From Sandarakinorhabdus sp. AAP62 (GTDB taxonomy: Bacteria; Pseudomonadota; Alphaproteobacteria; Sphingomonadales; Sphingomonadaceae): 64,000 nucleotides of DNA. The translations under genes and the position numbers were made by a program. Position 1 is the first letter of the stretch. Each line of letters opens with the position of its first letter. Below the pieces are notes generated by a model. The model saw nothing but the letters and a program-made list of their open reading frames with translations, was not told where the DNA came from and did not search any database. The DNA lies in the NCBI RefSeq assembly GCF_000331225.1, contig NZ_ANFY01000011.1:124001-188000 (forward strand). Direction: 5' to 3'. Below, piece after piece: positions 8,988 to 18,057 of this stretch.

Positions 8988-9098
8988 GTGAACAGACTGA
9001 ATCGCTTGCAGAAAAATCTAAAGGGGTATTTACGGATGCTCATAAATCAGGTTAACTGTGACTGGGGTATGTGCCGGGCGAGTTGCGCCTGACGGGGC

Positions 9099-9114
9099 TT
9101 AATTGAGGGCTTAA
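9099..9114 (+). promoter_or_regulatory. TTAA-N8-TTAA element in the ctrA leader (possible CtrA-type site)
   Basis: Two TTAA half sites are separated by 8 bases, just upstream of ctrA, and a further GTTAAC half site lies at 9051-9056. The CtrA consensus has a 7-base spacer, so this is off by one. It is listed because ctrA autoregulates in relatives. Weak evidence. Confidence 0.3.
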
Positions 9115-9135
9115 TCGGAATCCGGAGAGGTACGC

Positions 9136-9840
9136 ATGCGCGTTCTTTTGATTGAAGACGATCGTGCCATGTCTCGCAGCGTTGAGCGCATGCTCGACGA
9201 AGCAAGCATCGAGCATGAAACTGCGGGCACAGGCGAACTGGCCCTGGAATATGCGCGCACCTATGAGTTCGATGTGGTCATGCTGGACCTGACCCTGCCC
9301 GACATGAGCGGGCATGAGGTGCTGCGCCAGCTGCGGCAACTGCGCATCAACACGCCGGTGCTGATCCTGTCGGGCGATGCCGAAACCACCAGCAAGGTGA
9401 CCGGCTTTGGTGCGGGCGCCGATGATTATGTCACCAAGCCTTTTGACCGTCAGGAACTGATGGCCCGCCTGCACGCGCTGGTGCGGCGCAGCCAGGGCCA
9501 TGGCCAGTCGGTCATCGTCACCGGCCCGGTGGCGGTTGACCTGGCGGCACGTTCCGTCAGCGTGGAAGGCAAGCGCGTGGCGCTGACCGGCAAGGAATAT
9601 GCGATCCTGGAAATGCTGTCGCTCCGCAAGGGGATGACGTTGACCAAGGAAATGTTCCTGACCCATCTTTATGGTGGCCGCGACGAGCCGGAACTGAAGA
9701 TCATCGACGTGTTCGTGTGCAAGCTGCGCAAGAAGCTGCACATCGCCGGCGCCCCGTCGTCGGGCTGCATCGAAACCGTCTGGGGCCGCGGCTATGCGCT
9801 GCGCGACCCGGAACCCAGTGAATATCCTGCCGTGGCCTGA
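9136..9840 (+). CDS. ctrA: Cell-cycle response regulator CtrA
   Basis: A 234-residue OmpR-type response regulator, close to full-length CtrA. The receiver has acidic pocket residues (EDD near residue 8), the phospho-acceptor Asp in [13 protein letters not shown] (Asp51) and the conserved Lys in YVTKPFD. The winged-helix C-terminal domain contains [17 protein letters not shown] and the family-typical [23 protein letters not shown]. CtrA is the master regulator of cell cycle, division and flagellar genes in alphaproteobacteria. It follows sciP on the same strand and ends at a strong terminator. The flagellar operon under probable downstream control begins 2 kb away. Confidence 0.97.
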   Translation: MRVLLIEDDRAMSRSVERMLDEASIEHETAGTGELALEYARTYEFDVVMLDLTLPDMSGHEVLRQLRQLRINTPVLILSGDAETTSKVTGFGAGADDYVTKPFDRQELMARLHALVRRSQGHGQSVIVTGPVAVDLAARSVSVEGKRVALTGKEYAILEMLSLRKGMTLTKEMFLTHLYGGRDEPELKIIDVFVCKLRKKLHIAGAPSSGCIETVWGRGYALRDPEPSEYPAVA

Positions 9841-9867
9841 TCCCAGGTCACGGCAAGGGCATCAAAA

Positions 9868-9895
9868 GGGCCGCCGGGCAACCGGCGGCCCTTTT
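9868..9895. terminator. Bidirectional rho-independent terminator (ctrA / trmJ)
   Basis: A perfect 10-base-pair GC stem (GGGCCGCCGG with CCGGCGGCCC) closes a GCAA tetraloop of GNRA type and is followed by TTTT. AAAA precedes it, so the same hairpin serves trmJ on the minus strand. It lies between the convergent ends of ctrA and trmJ. Confidence 0.9.
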
Positions 9896-9900
9896 CATTG

Positions 9901-10671
9901 TCAGGATGGCCGAGGCGGCTGCACCAGTTGGCGCGAACCCGTGTTCCGTGGCTCTGCAAGACTGCGCACGACGCCGCGCAGGAACTGCACTTCTGCGCCG
10001 GTAAATCCGGGACGCGTCAACACGTTGCGCAGCATGGAGAGTGCGGTTTCGGTCTTGCCGGGAGCGGGATTGAAAAAGCCATTGTTTGCCAGTTGCGTTT
10101 CCACTGCCGCGATCAACCCGGCCAATTCATGCTGCGCCGCCGGGCCGTCGTGATTGACCATCCAGCTTGGCGGCGGCGATTGCATGGCCGTCACCCAGGC
10201 ATAGCCCAGCACTGCCACCGCCTGTGCCAGATTGAGGCTGCCGAAATCGGGATTGCTGGGAATGGTGCAGATGGCGTGGCAATGCAGCAGATCATCGCGG
10301 ACCAACCCGGTGCGTTCCGGCCCGAACAGCAGCGCCGTCTTGCCCGGCAGCGCCTGCATTTCAGCCGTTGCACCGGCCGGTGAGGTGACACGGCGCACCA
10401 TGTCGCGCGTGGTTTGCGCGGTGCCGATGGTGAACGTGCAATCGGCAATGGCGTCGGCGAGGCTGTCGAACAGCCGCGCGCCCTCGATCACGCTATCGGC
10501 CCCGGCCGCCGACGGCCCGGCTTCGGGGTTGGGCCAGCCATCACGTGGCTGCACGAGGCGCAGTTCGGTCAGGCCGAAGTTCAGCATGGCCCGCGCCACC
10601 GCACCGATGTTCATGCCCAATTGCGGGCGCACCAGGATGATGGCGGGGGGATTGGGCGGCAGTGTCGTCAT
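9901..10671 (-). CDS. trmJ: tRNA (cytidine/uridine-2'-O-)-methyltransferase TrmJ
   Basis: A 256-residue SPOUT-class methyltransferase that 2'-O-methylates position 32 in the anticodon loop. Motif 1 is seen as LVRPQLGMNIGAVARAM (NIGA with the catalytic Arg). Motif 2 is LLFGPERTGL and motif 3 is IPSNPDFGSLNLAQAVAVLGY, together forming the knotted SAM site. It is the last gene of a minus-strand run and follows nrdR by 44 bases. Confidence 0.92.
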   Translation of the reverse strand: MTTLPPNPPAIILVRPQLGMNIGAVARAMLNFGLTELRLVQPRDGWPNPEAGPSAAGADSVIEGARLFDSLADAIADCTFTIGTAQTTRDMVRRVTSPAGATAEMQALPGKTALLFGPERTGLVRDDLLHCHAICTIPSNPDFGSLNLAQAVAVLGYAWVTAMQSPPPSWMVNHDGPAAQHELAGLIAAVETQLANNGFFNPAPGKTETALSMLRNVLTRPGFTGAEVQFLRGVVRSLAEPRNTGSRQLVQPPRPS

Positions 10672-10715
10672 GTGGTGGCCCTAGCGGCTTTGGCCCAGCT
10701 TGTCAGCGCCGCTTG

Positions 10716-11189
10716 TCAGTCGCCCTTCACGCCCTTCACCGCTTCCGACAGGCCGCCCACGAACGTCTCGAAATCCCTCGCTTCGCGGAAATCGCGATAG
10801 ACGGACGCAAAGCGGATATAGGCGACCGGATCAAGCGCCTTCAGCGCCACCATCACCATTTCGCCAACCACATCGGCTTCAATCTCGGCCTCGCCCAGCG
10901 ATTCCAGCTGGCGCACGACGCCGTTGACCAGCCGTTCGATGCGGTCCTGTTCCACCGGGCGCTTGCGGCAGGCGATCTCGATCGATCGCGCCAGCTTGTC
11001 ACGGTCGAACGGCTCGCGCTTGCCGCTCTTCTTGATCAGTGTCAGCTCGCGCAATTGCACCCGTTCAAAGGTGGTGAAGCGGCCGCCGCAGGCCGGGCAC
11101 TGCCGCCGCCGCCGGATGGCCGATCCGTCCTCGGTGGGACGGCTGTCCTTCACCTGGGTATCATCGTTGCCGCAGAAGGGACAGCGCAT
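10716..11189 (-). CDS. nrdR: Transcriptional repressor NrdR
   Basis: A 157-residue regulator of ribonucleotide reductase genes. The N-terminal zinc ribbon has CPFCG and CPACG cysteine pairs, preceded by the invariant MRCPFC start. The ATP-cone domain follows ([11 protein letters not shown]-like, then [13 protein letters not shown]). It binds ATP/dATP and represses nrd genes when dATP is high. Its ATG shares one base with the stop of the upstream small membrane-protein gene. The glyA-nrdR association is common in alphaproteobacteria. Confidence 0.96.
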   Translation of the reverse strand: MRCPFCGNDDTQVKDSRPTEDGSAIRRRRQCPACGGRFTTFERVQLRELTLIKKSGKREPFDRDKLARSIEIACRKRPVEQDRIERLVNGVVRQLESLGEAEIEADVVGEMVMVALKALDPVAYIRFASVYRDFREARDFETFVGGLSEAVKGVKGD

Positions 11190-11569
11190 CAGGGCCGCCG
11201 GGTAATGGTGCGCAGGAAGCCGAGGCCGGCGCCGATCAGCGTGCCCCAGAACAATCCGATGGAAGAAAAGAGCAGGCCGACAAAGAAGCCGACCGCCGCG
11301 CCGGCCAACAGGTTGCGGCCCACATCGGTGCCGGCCACCGGGCCAGCCTTGTCGAGCAGATCGTTGGCGCCCTGCTTCAATTTCTCGCCGGTCGGGTTGT
11401 CGAGCAGATCGTCCACTACCCGCCCGGCCTTGGTGAAGCCGGCATCGGCGATCTCGGCAATCTGCTTGCCCGTCTCGCTGTCGAGCGCGCGCTTGCCGGC
11501 GGCAGCAGCGTCTTCGGCCATCTGCGTCAGCCTGTCCGGCTCCGGCCTTGGCCCTTCATCCCCCTGCAT
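11189..11569 (-). CDS. Small glycine-zipper membrane protein, unknown function
   Basis: A 126-residue protein with a charged, Ala/Asp-rich helical N-terminal two-thirds and a C-terminal membrane segment ([20 protein letters not shown] and then a Gly-rich [10 protein letters not shown]). The Gly spacing suggests a glycine-zipper helix pair. I do not recognise a named family. It lies between glyA and nrdR in one transcription unit, with the nrdR start overlapping its stop by one base, so expression is coupled to one-carbon and nucleotide metabolism genes, perhaps only by position. Confidence 0.7.
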   Translation of the reverse strand: MQGDEGPRPEPDRLTQMAEDAAAAGKRALDSETGKQIAEIADAGFTKAGRVVDDLLDNPTGEKLKQGANDLLDKAGPVAGTDVGRNLLAGAAVGFFVGLLFSSIGLFWGTLIGAGLGFLRTITRRP

Positions 11570-11600
11570 CCGCGCTCCCCTTTGCCAATGGCAAAGCGGA

Positions 11601-12905
11601 TCAGGCCGGATAGATTGGGAAGCGTGCGCACAGCGCCCGTACCCGCACGTTCACCGCCTTTTCCACTTCGGCGTTGCCATCATGCCCATTGGCGGCCAGC
11701 CCGTCCAGCACGTCGGCGATCATGTCGCCAATGGCCTGGAACTCGGCAATGCCAAAGCCGCGGGTGGTGCCGGCCGGCGAGCCGACGCGGATGCCGCTGG
11801 TCTTCGTCGGCGGCAGTGGATCGAAGGGCACGCCATTCTTGTTGCAGGTGATGCCGGCGCGTTCCAGTGCTTCATCGGCGTCCTTGCCGGTGATGCCCTT
11901 GGGGCTGAGATCGATCAGCGCCAGGTGGGTATCGGTGCCGCCCGCCACCACGGCACAGCCGCGCTCCACCAGCCGGGCGGCCAGCGCCTGGGCGTTGGCG
12001 ATCACGGCGCGGCAATAATCCTTGTATCCCGGTTGCAGCGCTTCGCCAAAGGCCACCGCCTTGCCGGCGATCACGTGCATCAGCGGGCCGCCCTGCAGGC
12101 CGGGGAACACGGCGCTGTTGAATTTCTTGCCCAGCTCGGCATCGCGGGACAGGATCATGCCACCCCGGGGACCGCGCAGAGTCTTGTGCGTGGTCGTCGT
12201 CACCACATCGGCGTGCGGGATCGGCGACGGATGGACGCCGGCGGCCACCAACCCGGAGAAATGCGCCATATCCACCAGCAGGCGCGCACCCACCTTGTCG
12301 GCAATGGCGCGGAACCGGGCGAAATCGATGATGCGCGGGTAAGCCGAACCACCGGCGATGATGAGCACCGGCTTGTGCTCCACCGCCAGCCGCTCAACCT
12401 CGTCATAGTCGATCAGATGATCTTCGCGGCGCACGCCATATTGGATGGCGTTGAACCATTTGCCGCTCATCGCTGCCTTGGCACCGTGGGTGAGGTGGCC
12501 ACCGGCATCGAGGCTCATGCCCAGGATGGTGTCGCCCGGCTTGGTGAGCGCCAGCATCACCGCGCCATTGGCCTGCGCCCCCGAATGCGGCTGCACGTTG
12601 GCATAGGCGGCGCCAAACAGCTCCTTGGCGCGATCGATGGCCAGTTGTTCCACGATATCAGAGGGATGGCAGCCCTGATAATAGCGTTTGCCGGGATAGC
12701 CTTCGGCATATTTGTTGGTGAACACGCTGCCTTGCGCTTCCAGCACGGCGCGGGAAACGATGTTTTCCGACGCGATCAGCTCAATCTGGTTTTGCTGACG
12801 ATCAAGCTCGGCAGCGACAGCAGCAGCAACAGCCGGATCGCTGCCGGCCAGCGGCGTCTCGAAGAAGCCGTCAGGCCGGATCTCGGTAACGGGGCGGCTG
12901 CTCAT
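11601..12905 (-). CDS. glyA: Serine hydroxymethyltransferase GlyA
   Basis: A 434-residue PLP enzyme that interconverts serine and glycine with tetrahydrofolate. The PLP lysine sits in [16 protein letters not shown]. Other family blocks are [20 protein letters not shown] and MAHFSGL. The start at 12905 has a GAGGAG site about 8 bases upstream. A longer open frame extends upstream to 13037 through rpiB and is not used. It sits 11 bases after rpiB. Confidence 0.97.
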   Translation of the reverse strand: MSSRPVTEIRPDGFFETPLAGSDPAVAAAVAAELDRQQNQIELIASENIVSRAVLEAQGSVFTNKYAEGYPGKRYYQGCHPSDIVEQLAIDRAKELFGAAYANVQPHSGAQANGAVMLALTKPGDTILGMSLDAGGHLTHGAKAAMSGKWFNAIQYGVRREDHLIDYDEVERLAVEHKPVLIIAGGSAYPRIIDFARFRAIADKVGARLLVDMAHFSGLVAAGVHPSPIPHADVVTTTTHKTLRGPRGGMILSRDAELGKKFNSAVFPGLQGGPLMHVIAGKAVAFGEALQPGYKDYCRAVIANAQALAARLVERGCAVVAGGTDTHLALIDLSPKGITGKDADEALERAGITCNKNGVPFDPLPPTKTSGIRVGSPAGTTRGFGIAEFQAIGDMIADVLDGLAANGHDGNAEVEKAVNVRVRALCARFPIYPA

Positions 12906-12916
12906 CGATACTCTCC

Positions 12917-13345
12917 TCAACCGAGTTTGGCGACGCGGCCGGTGTGACGGCCGCCGCCAAAGGGCGTGCTCAGAAATTCGGCCACGCAATCGCGGGCGGT
13001 TTCGACGCCGATTATCCGGCTGCCCAGCGCGATGCAATTGGCATCATTGTGATCACGGGCAAAGCGCGCCATCAAGCCGCTGGTCACCAGCGCGCAGCGC
13101 ACCCCGGCGATGCGATTGACCGCGATCGAAATGCCGATGCCGGTGCCGCAAACGGCGATGCCCCGCTCGGCACGGCCCTGCGCCACGGCTTCGCCCAAGG
13201 CGCGGCCAAAATCGGGATAGTCCACGCTGGCTTCGCTGTCGGGACCAAGATCAAGAACCGTGTGGCCCGCCGCACGCAATTCATCGACCAGCTGCGCCTT
13301 CAGAGCGTATCCGGCATGGTCGGAAGCAAGGGCAATCGTGAGCAT
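12917..13345 (-). CDS. rpiB: Ribose-5-phosphate isomerase B
   Basis: A 142-residue RpiB/LacA-B family isomerase (ribose 5-phosphate to ribulose 5-phosphate). The opening [13 protein letters not shown] and the catalytic-cysteine loop [14 protein letters not shown] are canonical, as is the [15 protein letters not shown] block. It is the first gene of the rpiB-glyA unit. Upstream at about 13361-13376 a short hairpin (GAGAG/CTCTC arms) separates it from the VIT-family gene. Confidence 0.95.
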   Translation of the reverse strand: MLTIALASDHAGYALKAQLVDELRAAGHTVLDLGPDSEASVDYPDFGRALGEAVAQGRAERGIAVCGTGIGISIAVNRIAGVRCALVTSGLMARFARDHNDANCIALGSRIIGVETARDCVAEFLSTPFGGGRHTGRVAKLG

Positions 13346-13384
13346 GTAGCGCGACTCCGGGAGAGTGCCCGCTCTCTAGACGCA

Positions 13385-14077
13385 TCACACCGCCGTGCCA
13401 ACCAGCCCGCCGATGCCTGCTGTCAGCGCCATCGCCAGCGCGCCCCAGAACACCACGCGCACCACTGGCTGCAGCGGCGGCGCCCCGCCAGCGCGCGCGC
13501 CGACATAACCGAGCAACGCCAGGAACAGGATCGAACCACCGCCCTGCCCGACCGCCATCATCTTCATCGGCAGCAGCACGGCGAGCAGCAGCGGCAGCGC
13601 CGCCCCCACCATGAAGGTGCCGGCCGATGCCAGTGCGGCCACCACAGGGCGGGCGGTGGTGATATCGGTGATGTTCAACTCGTCACGGGCGTGGGCGCCC
13701 AATGCATCGTGCGCCATCATCTGGCTGGCCACCTTGCCGGCAGTTTCCACATCGACGCCGCGCGACACATAGACCGCGGCGAGTTCTTCATGCTCATGCT
13801 CGGGATTGGCAGCCAATTCCGCCCGTTCACGCGCCAGATCGGCCGCTTCGGTATCGGCCTGGCTGCTGACCGAGACATACTCCCCCGCCGCCATCGACAT
13901 CGCGCCAGCCACGAGCCCGGCCACGCCCGTCACCAGCAGCGCCGGCCGATCCGCCCCTGCTGCAGCCACGCCGAGAATGAGGCTGGCCGTGGAGACAATC
14001 CCGTCGTTCGCCCCCAGCACGGCCGCCCGCAGCCAGCCGGCTCGGGCGACGAGATGGGTTTCGCGGTGGCTGCGCAT
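13385..14077 (-). CDS. VIT1/CCC1 family Fe2+/Mn2+ transporter
   Basis: A 230-residue membrane protein of the VIT family, which moves iron or manganese across membranes. It shows the N-terminal LVARAGWLRAAVLGANDGIVSTASLILGV-type first helix and the second helix AGAMSMAAGEYVSVSSQ. A cytoplasmic Glu/His-rich metal-binding loop follows (about residues 80-130, with EHEHEELAAVY). Three further hydrophobic helices complete it. The start at 14077 has a GGAGG 5 bases upstream. The in-frame extension to 14242 lacks such a site and overlaps the divergent gene's leader. Confidence 0.9.
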   Translation of the reverse strand: MRSHRETHLVARAGWLRAAVLGANDGIVSTASLILGVAAAGADRPALLVTGVAGLVAGAMSMAAGEYVSVSSQADTEAADLARERAELAANPEHEHEELAAVYVSRGVDVETAGKVASQMMAHDALGAHARDELNITDITTARPVVAALASAGTFMVGAALPLLLAVLLPMKMMAVGQGGGSILFLALLGYVGARAGGAPPLQPVVRVVFWGALAMALTAGIGGLVGTAV

Positions 14078-14256
14078 GGGTCCTCCGGCTTTATGAACTT
14101 TGGTTATCGGCCACCGCAGCCAACAGCGCAATCGCGGGCGCTGCCGGGTTGACTCGAGCACCGGGCCATTTGCCGGGTAGCGACGAGGGGCCAAAATGCG
14201 GCATGATCCCGCTGGTGCGCACGGCGCGTACGCAACAGACATGGATCGAACCCGTC

Positions 14257-14631
14257 ATGACCAACACCACCAGCCACGCCGAAATCGTGCAACGGGGATG
14301 GGAGGCCGTGGGCCGCGGCGATTGGGACACGCTGATTGCCGATTATCTGCCCGACATGCTGTTCGTGATGCCGGGCCAGACCGACATGCTGCATGGCACG
14401 GCAGCGTTTCGCGGCGCACTGGAAAACCTGGGCGCTGCCCTGCCGCCGGGCTTCGAGATCACCGGCCTGCGGCAGATTTCCGATGGCGACGAGGTCGTTT
14501 CGATCCTGCACTGGCAAAGCACGAAATGCCCGGACGGCAGCCAACTGGCCGTGCTGTTCCGCTTCGTGGGGGACAAGATCAGCGAAGAGCGCTGGTTCGT
14601 CGATACAGTGCAGTGGAAGGCCTGTTTCTAG
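14257..14631 (+). CDS. SnoaL/NTF2-like (ketosteroid-isomerase fold) protein
   Basis: A 124-residue protein with the NTF2-like pattern: an N-terminal helix (HAEIVQRGWEAVGRGDWDTL), then a hydrophobic strand (MLFVMPGQTDMLHGTAAFRG) and a beta-sheet ending in FRFVGDKISEERWFVDTVQW. Such proteins are small enzymes or binding proteins, and no substrate can be assigned. The ATG at 14257 starts the recognisable domain. In-frame starts at 14149 and 14203 exist, and none has a strong ribosome-binding site. Confidence 0.75.
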   Translation: MTNTTSHAEIVQRGWEAVGRGDWDTLIADYLPDMLFVMPGQTDMLHGTAAFRGALENLGAALPPGFEITGLRQISDGDEVVSILHWQSTKCPDGSQLAVLFRFVGDKISEERWFVDTVQWKACF

Positions 14632-14898
14632 GCTCCGCTGGAGTCGCGGCCTGGGGAATCGCCAAGGCCCAACGTCGCGCTTCCCCTGCCGCTTCAGCGC
14701 GGCTTGTCGCGGTGATCGCACAACTCGGCCGGGCTTTCACCGCTGGCGCCAGGCATGTTCATTTGGCAGCAAGGGCCCGGAGCCGGATGTGGGCACCGGC
14801 AGCGCTGGTCCGTGATCGGCCTGTCGTGAGTCAGGGTTCGGCTTGCCACCAGGGGCACCGGCAGCCACGCCGCAACCAGAGTTCAAGGGATGAAGTGT

Positions 14899-15756
14899 AT
14901 GACGATTTTGACCAGAACAGCCGGAGCCGCAGCAATGATGCTGGCCTTGGCCGCCGCAGCCCCATTGGCGGCGCAGAATCCTGCCGCCACGCCCGACGCC
15001 CCCAACACCCAGATCGTGACCGGCGAGCGCCCGCAGCCCGGCCCGGAGATCAGGGGCTATATCACCGCACGCAGCGGCGATCGCATGGCGGTGACCGCCG
15101 AGGATGGCACCAAGACCATCATCACGCTGGACGACGCGACGCAGGTGAAGGGCAAGAGCGGGCTGTTTGGCGGCAAGGGCAAGTTCGGGGTGAGCGCCCT
15201 GATGAACGGCCTGCCGGTGACGGTGAAGACCTGGGCGGCCGGCGATGCACTGGTGGCAAGTGTCGTCACCTTTCGCAGCAGCGATTTCAAGACCGCCAGC
15301 ATGATCCGCAGCGGCACGGCGCAGGGGTTCGAGGAACAGTCGGCTGCCACCGCTGCCCTGCGCGGCCGCGTTGCCGATATCGACAATTACAACATCAAGC
15401 GCACCGCGAATGTCTATTTCGACACGGCGAAATGGACGCTGTCGGATCAGGCCAAGGCCGAGCTGTGCGCGACGGCAGCCGAAGCGGAAAAGACCCCCAA
15501 TTCGCTGCTGCTGGTGGTTGGCTATACCGACAGCGTGGGCGACGAGGACTATAATCAGGAACTGAGCGAGAAGCGGGCCAGCCGGGTGTTGGCGCATCTG
15601 CAGCAGGTGTGCCGCTGGAAACAATTCCGCACCCTCACGCCCAGCGGCATGGCCGAATCCGATCCGGCTGCCGACAACAGCACGGAAGAAGGCAAGGCCC
15701 AGAACCGCCGCGTTGCTGTCAACGTGCTGGTGAGCAAGGCCGTCGACGGGCTTTGA
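14899..15756 (+). CDS. OmpA family outer-membrane/peptidoglycan-binding protein
   Basis: A 285-residue exported protein. A signal peptide (ending near PLAAQN) is followed by a repeat-poor beta-rich domain of about 130 residues and then an OmpA C-terminal peptidoglycan-binding domain (NVYFDTAKWTLSDQAKAEL, VGYTDSVGDEDYNQELSEKRA, NRRVAVNV). The Asp and Arg that bind diaminopimelate are present (TDS and SEKRA). The second ATG (14899) is preferred. AAGGGATG lies at a workable distance from it, but directly abuts the first ATG (14890). It stands alone on the plus strand, convergent with the hydratase gene. Confidence 0.9.
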   Translation: MTILTRTAGAAAMMLALAAAAPLAAQNPAATPDAPNTQIVTGERPQPGPEIRGYITARSGDRMAVTAEDGTKTIITLDDATQVKGKSGLFGGKGKFGVSALMNGLPVTVKTWAAGDALVASVVTFRSSDFKTASMIRSGTAQGFEEQSAATAALRGRVADIDNYNIKRTANVYFDTAKWTLSDQAKAELCATAAEAEKTPNSLLLVVGYTDSVGDEDYNQELSEKRASRVLAHLQQVCRWKQFRTLTPSGMAESDPAADNSTEEGKAQNRRVAVNVLVSKAVDGL

Positions 15757-15771
15757 TCGAACAGGCGCGGC

Positions 15772-16812
15772 TTATTCGAAGCTGAGATCCCCCGTTTCCG
15801 GCACTTCGAAATGCCGCGCCACATCGTCGTCGCTGATCGCCTCCAGCGTGGCCGGCTGCCACTTGGGATTGCGATCCTTGTCGATCAATTGTGCCCGAAT
15901 GCCTTCGAAGAAATCATGACCGTTCCGGATTTCGCACACCATGCGATATTCGGTGATCAGCGCCTCCTCGATCTCCAGCCCGCGTGCGGCGCGCAGGCCG
16001 GCGAGGCTGAGTTTGCAACTGATCGGGCTCATCTTGCGGATGGTGGCGGCCTGCGCCTGCGCCCAATCATCGCCGGCATCGAGGCTGGCCATGATGTCTT
16101 CCATCCGGTCATGCCCGAAATGATAATCGATGGCGTCGCGATACGCGGCCAGCGGGGCCTCGCCGGCGTCTTCGTCGAACGTCGCCAGCACCTCGGGCAG
16201 CGGTTCGTGGCTGGTGGCGAGCAGATCGCACAGCGTTGGCAGATGGGCGGACGGCACATAATGGCTGGCGATCCCGCAATAGCGCAGGTCTGCCGCCTTC
16301 AGCCGCGCCCCGGTCAATGCCAGCCAGGTCCCGATCTCGCCGGGCAGCTTCGCCAGCGCGTGGGTGCCGCCCACATCGGGGATCAGTCCGATGCCGGTTT
16401 CGGGCATGGCAAACAGCGTGCGTTCGGTGGCGATGCTGTAGGGGCCGTGGATCGAAAGGCCAACGCCGCCGCCCATGGTGATGCCGTCGATCAGCGCCAC
16501 CCACGGCTTGCCGCAGCGCGCGATGGCCTGGTTCATGCGATATTCGTCGTGGAAGAAATTCTCCCACAGCGCCCGATCCTGCCGGCCTTCGCGGCCGAGC
16601 AGCGCCACATCGCCGCCGGCGCAGAAGGCGCGATCCCCGGCGCCATCGATCACGATATGCTGCACCTGGTGCTCGCCCATCGCGTCGATCACCGCACGGT
16701 GGATGGTCACCGCCATCGGATGGTTGAGCGCATTCAGCGCCTGCGGCCGGTTGAGCGTGATCCACAGCGCATGGCCGCGCCGTTCAACAAGGACTTCGGG
16801 AGCGTGCGTCAT
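15772..16812 (-). CDS. Enoyl-CoA hydratase/isomerase family protein, probable 3-hydroxyisobutyryl-CoA hydrolase
   Basis: A 346-residue crotonase-fold protein with the longer C-terminus typical of 3-hydroxyisobutyryl-CoA hydrolase (valine catabolism). The oxyanion-hole loops are CAGGDVALL and GITMGGGVGLS. The catalytic region is PETGIGLIPDVGG, with the Glu and Asp characteristic of the hydrolase subgroup. It overlaps the upstream thioesterase gene by 4 bases. A beta-hydroxyacid dehydrogenase that could act on the product lies far away at the other end of the window. A plain enoyl-CoA hydratase is less likely because of length. Confidence 0.88.
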   Translation of the reverse strand: MTHAPEVLVERRGHALWITLNRPQALNALNHPMAVTIHRAVIDAMGEHQVQHIVIDGAGDRAFCAGGDVALLGREGRQDRALWENFFHDEYRMNQAIARCGKPWVALIDGITMGGGVGLSIHGPYSIATERTLFAMPETGIGLIPDVGGTHALAKLPGEIGTWLALTGARLKAADLRYCGIASHYVPSAHLPTLCDLLATSHEPLPEVLATFDEDAGEAPLAAYRDAIDYHFGHDRMEDIMASLDAGDDWAQAQAATIRKMSPISCKLSLAGLRAARGLEIEEALITEYRMVCEIRNGHDFFEGIRAQLIDKDRNPKWQPATLEAISDDDVARHFEVPETGDLSFE

Positions 16813-17261
16813 GCGCGGTCTACCAATTTGCTGGGGCCTTCCATGTCGATGGGGATGGCCGAGGTGGTGAGGCGGGCGATGTGGGTGCCGGCTTCATCAT
16901 AAAGGTCCGCCTCCATGAAGGCGATGCGCTTGCCGAGTTTCAGGCAGCGGCCTTCGGCGAAAAGCGGCACGCCGGCCTTGGCCGGGGCGAAGAAGCTGGT
17001 TTTCAGCTCGATGGTCGGGATGCCGATGCGCTTGCCGCTCTTGATGATGGCGGCAAAGGCCGCGGCATCGTCGAGCATGGCGACGATGATGCCGCCCTGC
17101 ACATTGCCCATCGGGTTGCGGCAGGCATCGATGGGCAGGAATTTCATCTTCACCCAGCCGGCTTCACTGTCGATTTCCAGGATTTCCTGGCCCAGGATCG
17201 CCGCCGTGGGCGGCACGAAGCGGTTCATCCGGGCTTTGAGGTCTTCATCGTTCAGGGCCAT
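16809..17261 (-). CDS. PaaI-type hotdog thioesterase
   Basis: A 150-residue hotdog-fold protein, probably hydrolysing acyl-CoA thioesters in the cytoplasm. The central helix motif reads NPMGNVQGGIIVAMLDDAAAFAA. Many PaaI proteins have HGG here, and this one has QGG. It starts at 17261 with GAGG 5 bases upstream, 8 bases after murI, and its end overlaps the crotonase-family gene, suggesting a joint role in acyl-CoA turnover. Confidence 0.85.
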   Translation of the reverse strand: MALNDEDLKARMNRFVPPTAAILGQEILEIDSEAGWVKMKFLPIDACRNPMGNVQGGIIVAMLDDAAAFAAIIKSGKRIGIPTIELKTSFFAPAKAGVPLFAEGRCLKLGKRIAFMEADLYDEAGTHIARLTTSAIPIDMEGPSKLVDRA

Positions 17262-17268
17262 GCGTGCC

Positions 17269-18030
17269 TCAGTGCTTGATGGTCAGACCATAGCGGTGCA
17301 GCGCCGGTGCCAGCGCGTCAACCTGTTCGTCATGCCGAGTGAACAGCGCCCGGCCCAGCCCATCGCCTTGCGTCCCACGTTCGCCCAGCAGATAGGCCAC
17401 ACGCCGCGCAATGCCGGGGCCGCCGTCGACAAAGCCCATATCCGGCGCTGCTGTCTGTAGCTGCGGCAGCAGCAGCGGAAAATGGGTGCAGGCCAGCACG
17501 ACCTGATCGAGGCGATCACCGCCGGGCTGGCTGGTCAGGCCGGCCAATTCGGGCGCGACATCTTCTGCCGTCACCGCCTCCCCCCGCAACCGCGCCTCGG
17601 CCAGTTCGACCAGCCGCGCCGATCCGTGCAGCAGCACCGTGCAATCGGCGGCATGATCAGCCGAAAGCCGCGCCACATAGGGTTGGCGCACCGTTGCCAT
17701 CGTGCCGAGCACGCCGATCACCCGGCTGCGGCTGGCTTCGGCCGCCGGCTTGATGGCGGGCACCGTGCCCACCACCGGCACATCCAGCACGGCGCGGGCG
17801 TGGGCCAGCGCGATGGTGGAGGCGGTGTTGCAGGCGATCACCAGCAGGTCGGGCTTCAGCCGCTCGGTCAGCCGGCCGAGCAGCGCGCACACCCGGGTGG
17901 CAACCTCCATCTCGGTCTTGGTGCCATAAGGAAAACCCGCATTATCAGCGATGTAGCTGATATCCACTGCCGGCAGGCGCGCACGCACATCATCCAGCAC
18001 CGACAAGCCACCAACGCCGGAATCAAGCAT
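17269..18030 (-). CDS. murI: Glutamate racemase MurI
   Basis: A cofactor-independent racemase that makes D-glutamate for peptidoglycan. The catalytic cysteines are in VIACNTAST and VLACTHFPLLLP. The first conserved strand and loop are LDSGVGGLSVL and YIADNAGFPYG. From the ATG at 18030 the product has 253 residues but starts right at the first strand, lacking the 3-6 residues that normally precede DSGVGG. An in-frame ATC at 18045 would restore them and sits 5 bases after a perfect Shine-Dalgarno sequence. The gene leads the murI-thioesterase-hydrolase run. Confidence 0.93.
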   Translation of the reverse strand: MLDSGVGGLSVLDDVRARLPAVDISYIADNAGFPYGTKTEMEVATRVCALLGRLTERLKPDLLVIACNTASTIALAHARAVLDVPVVGTVPAIKPAAEASRSRVIGVLGTMATVRQPYVARLSADHAADCTVLLHGSARLVELAEARLRGEAVTAEDVAPELAGLTSQPGGDRLDQVVLACTHFPLLLPQLQTAAPDMGFVDGGPGIARRVAYLLGERGTQGDGLGRALFTRHDEQVDALAPALHRYGLTIKH

Positions 18031-18050
18031 CAGGATGTGAGTGATCGTCG

Positions 18051-18057
18051 CCTCCCC
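18051..18057 (-). promoter_or_regulatory. Strong ribosome-binding site suggesting an ATC start for murI
   Basis: On the minus strand GGGGAGG lies here. It is 20 bases from the first ATG (18030), too far for normal use, but 5 bases from an in-frame ATC (18045-18043) that would give ITHIL before MLDSGVGG. Confidence 0.55.

Noticed and set aside
10662-12947. A 761-codon plus-strand open frame antisense to nrdR and glyA
   Set aside because: It runs through several well-supported opposite-strand genes and its composition (Gly/Arg/His/Gln-rich) is that of a shadow frame.
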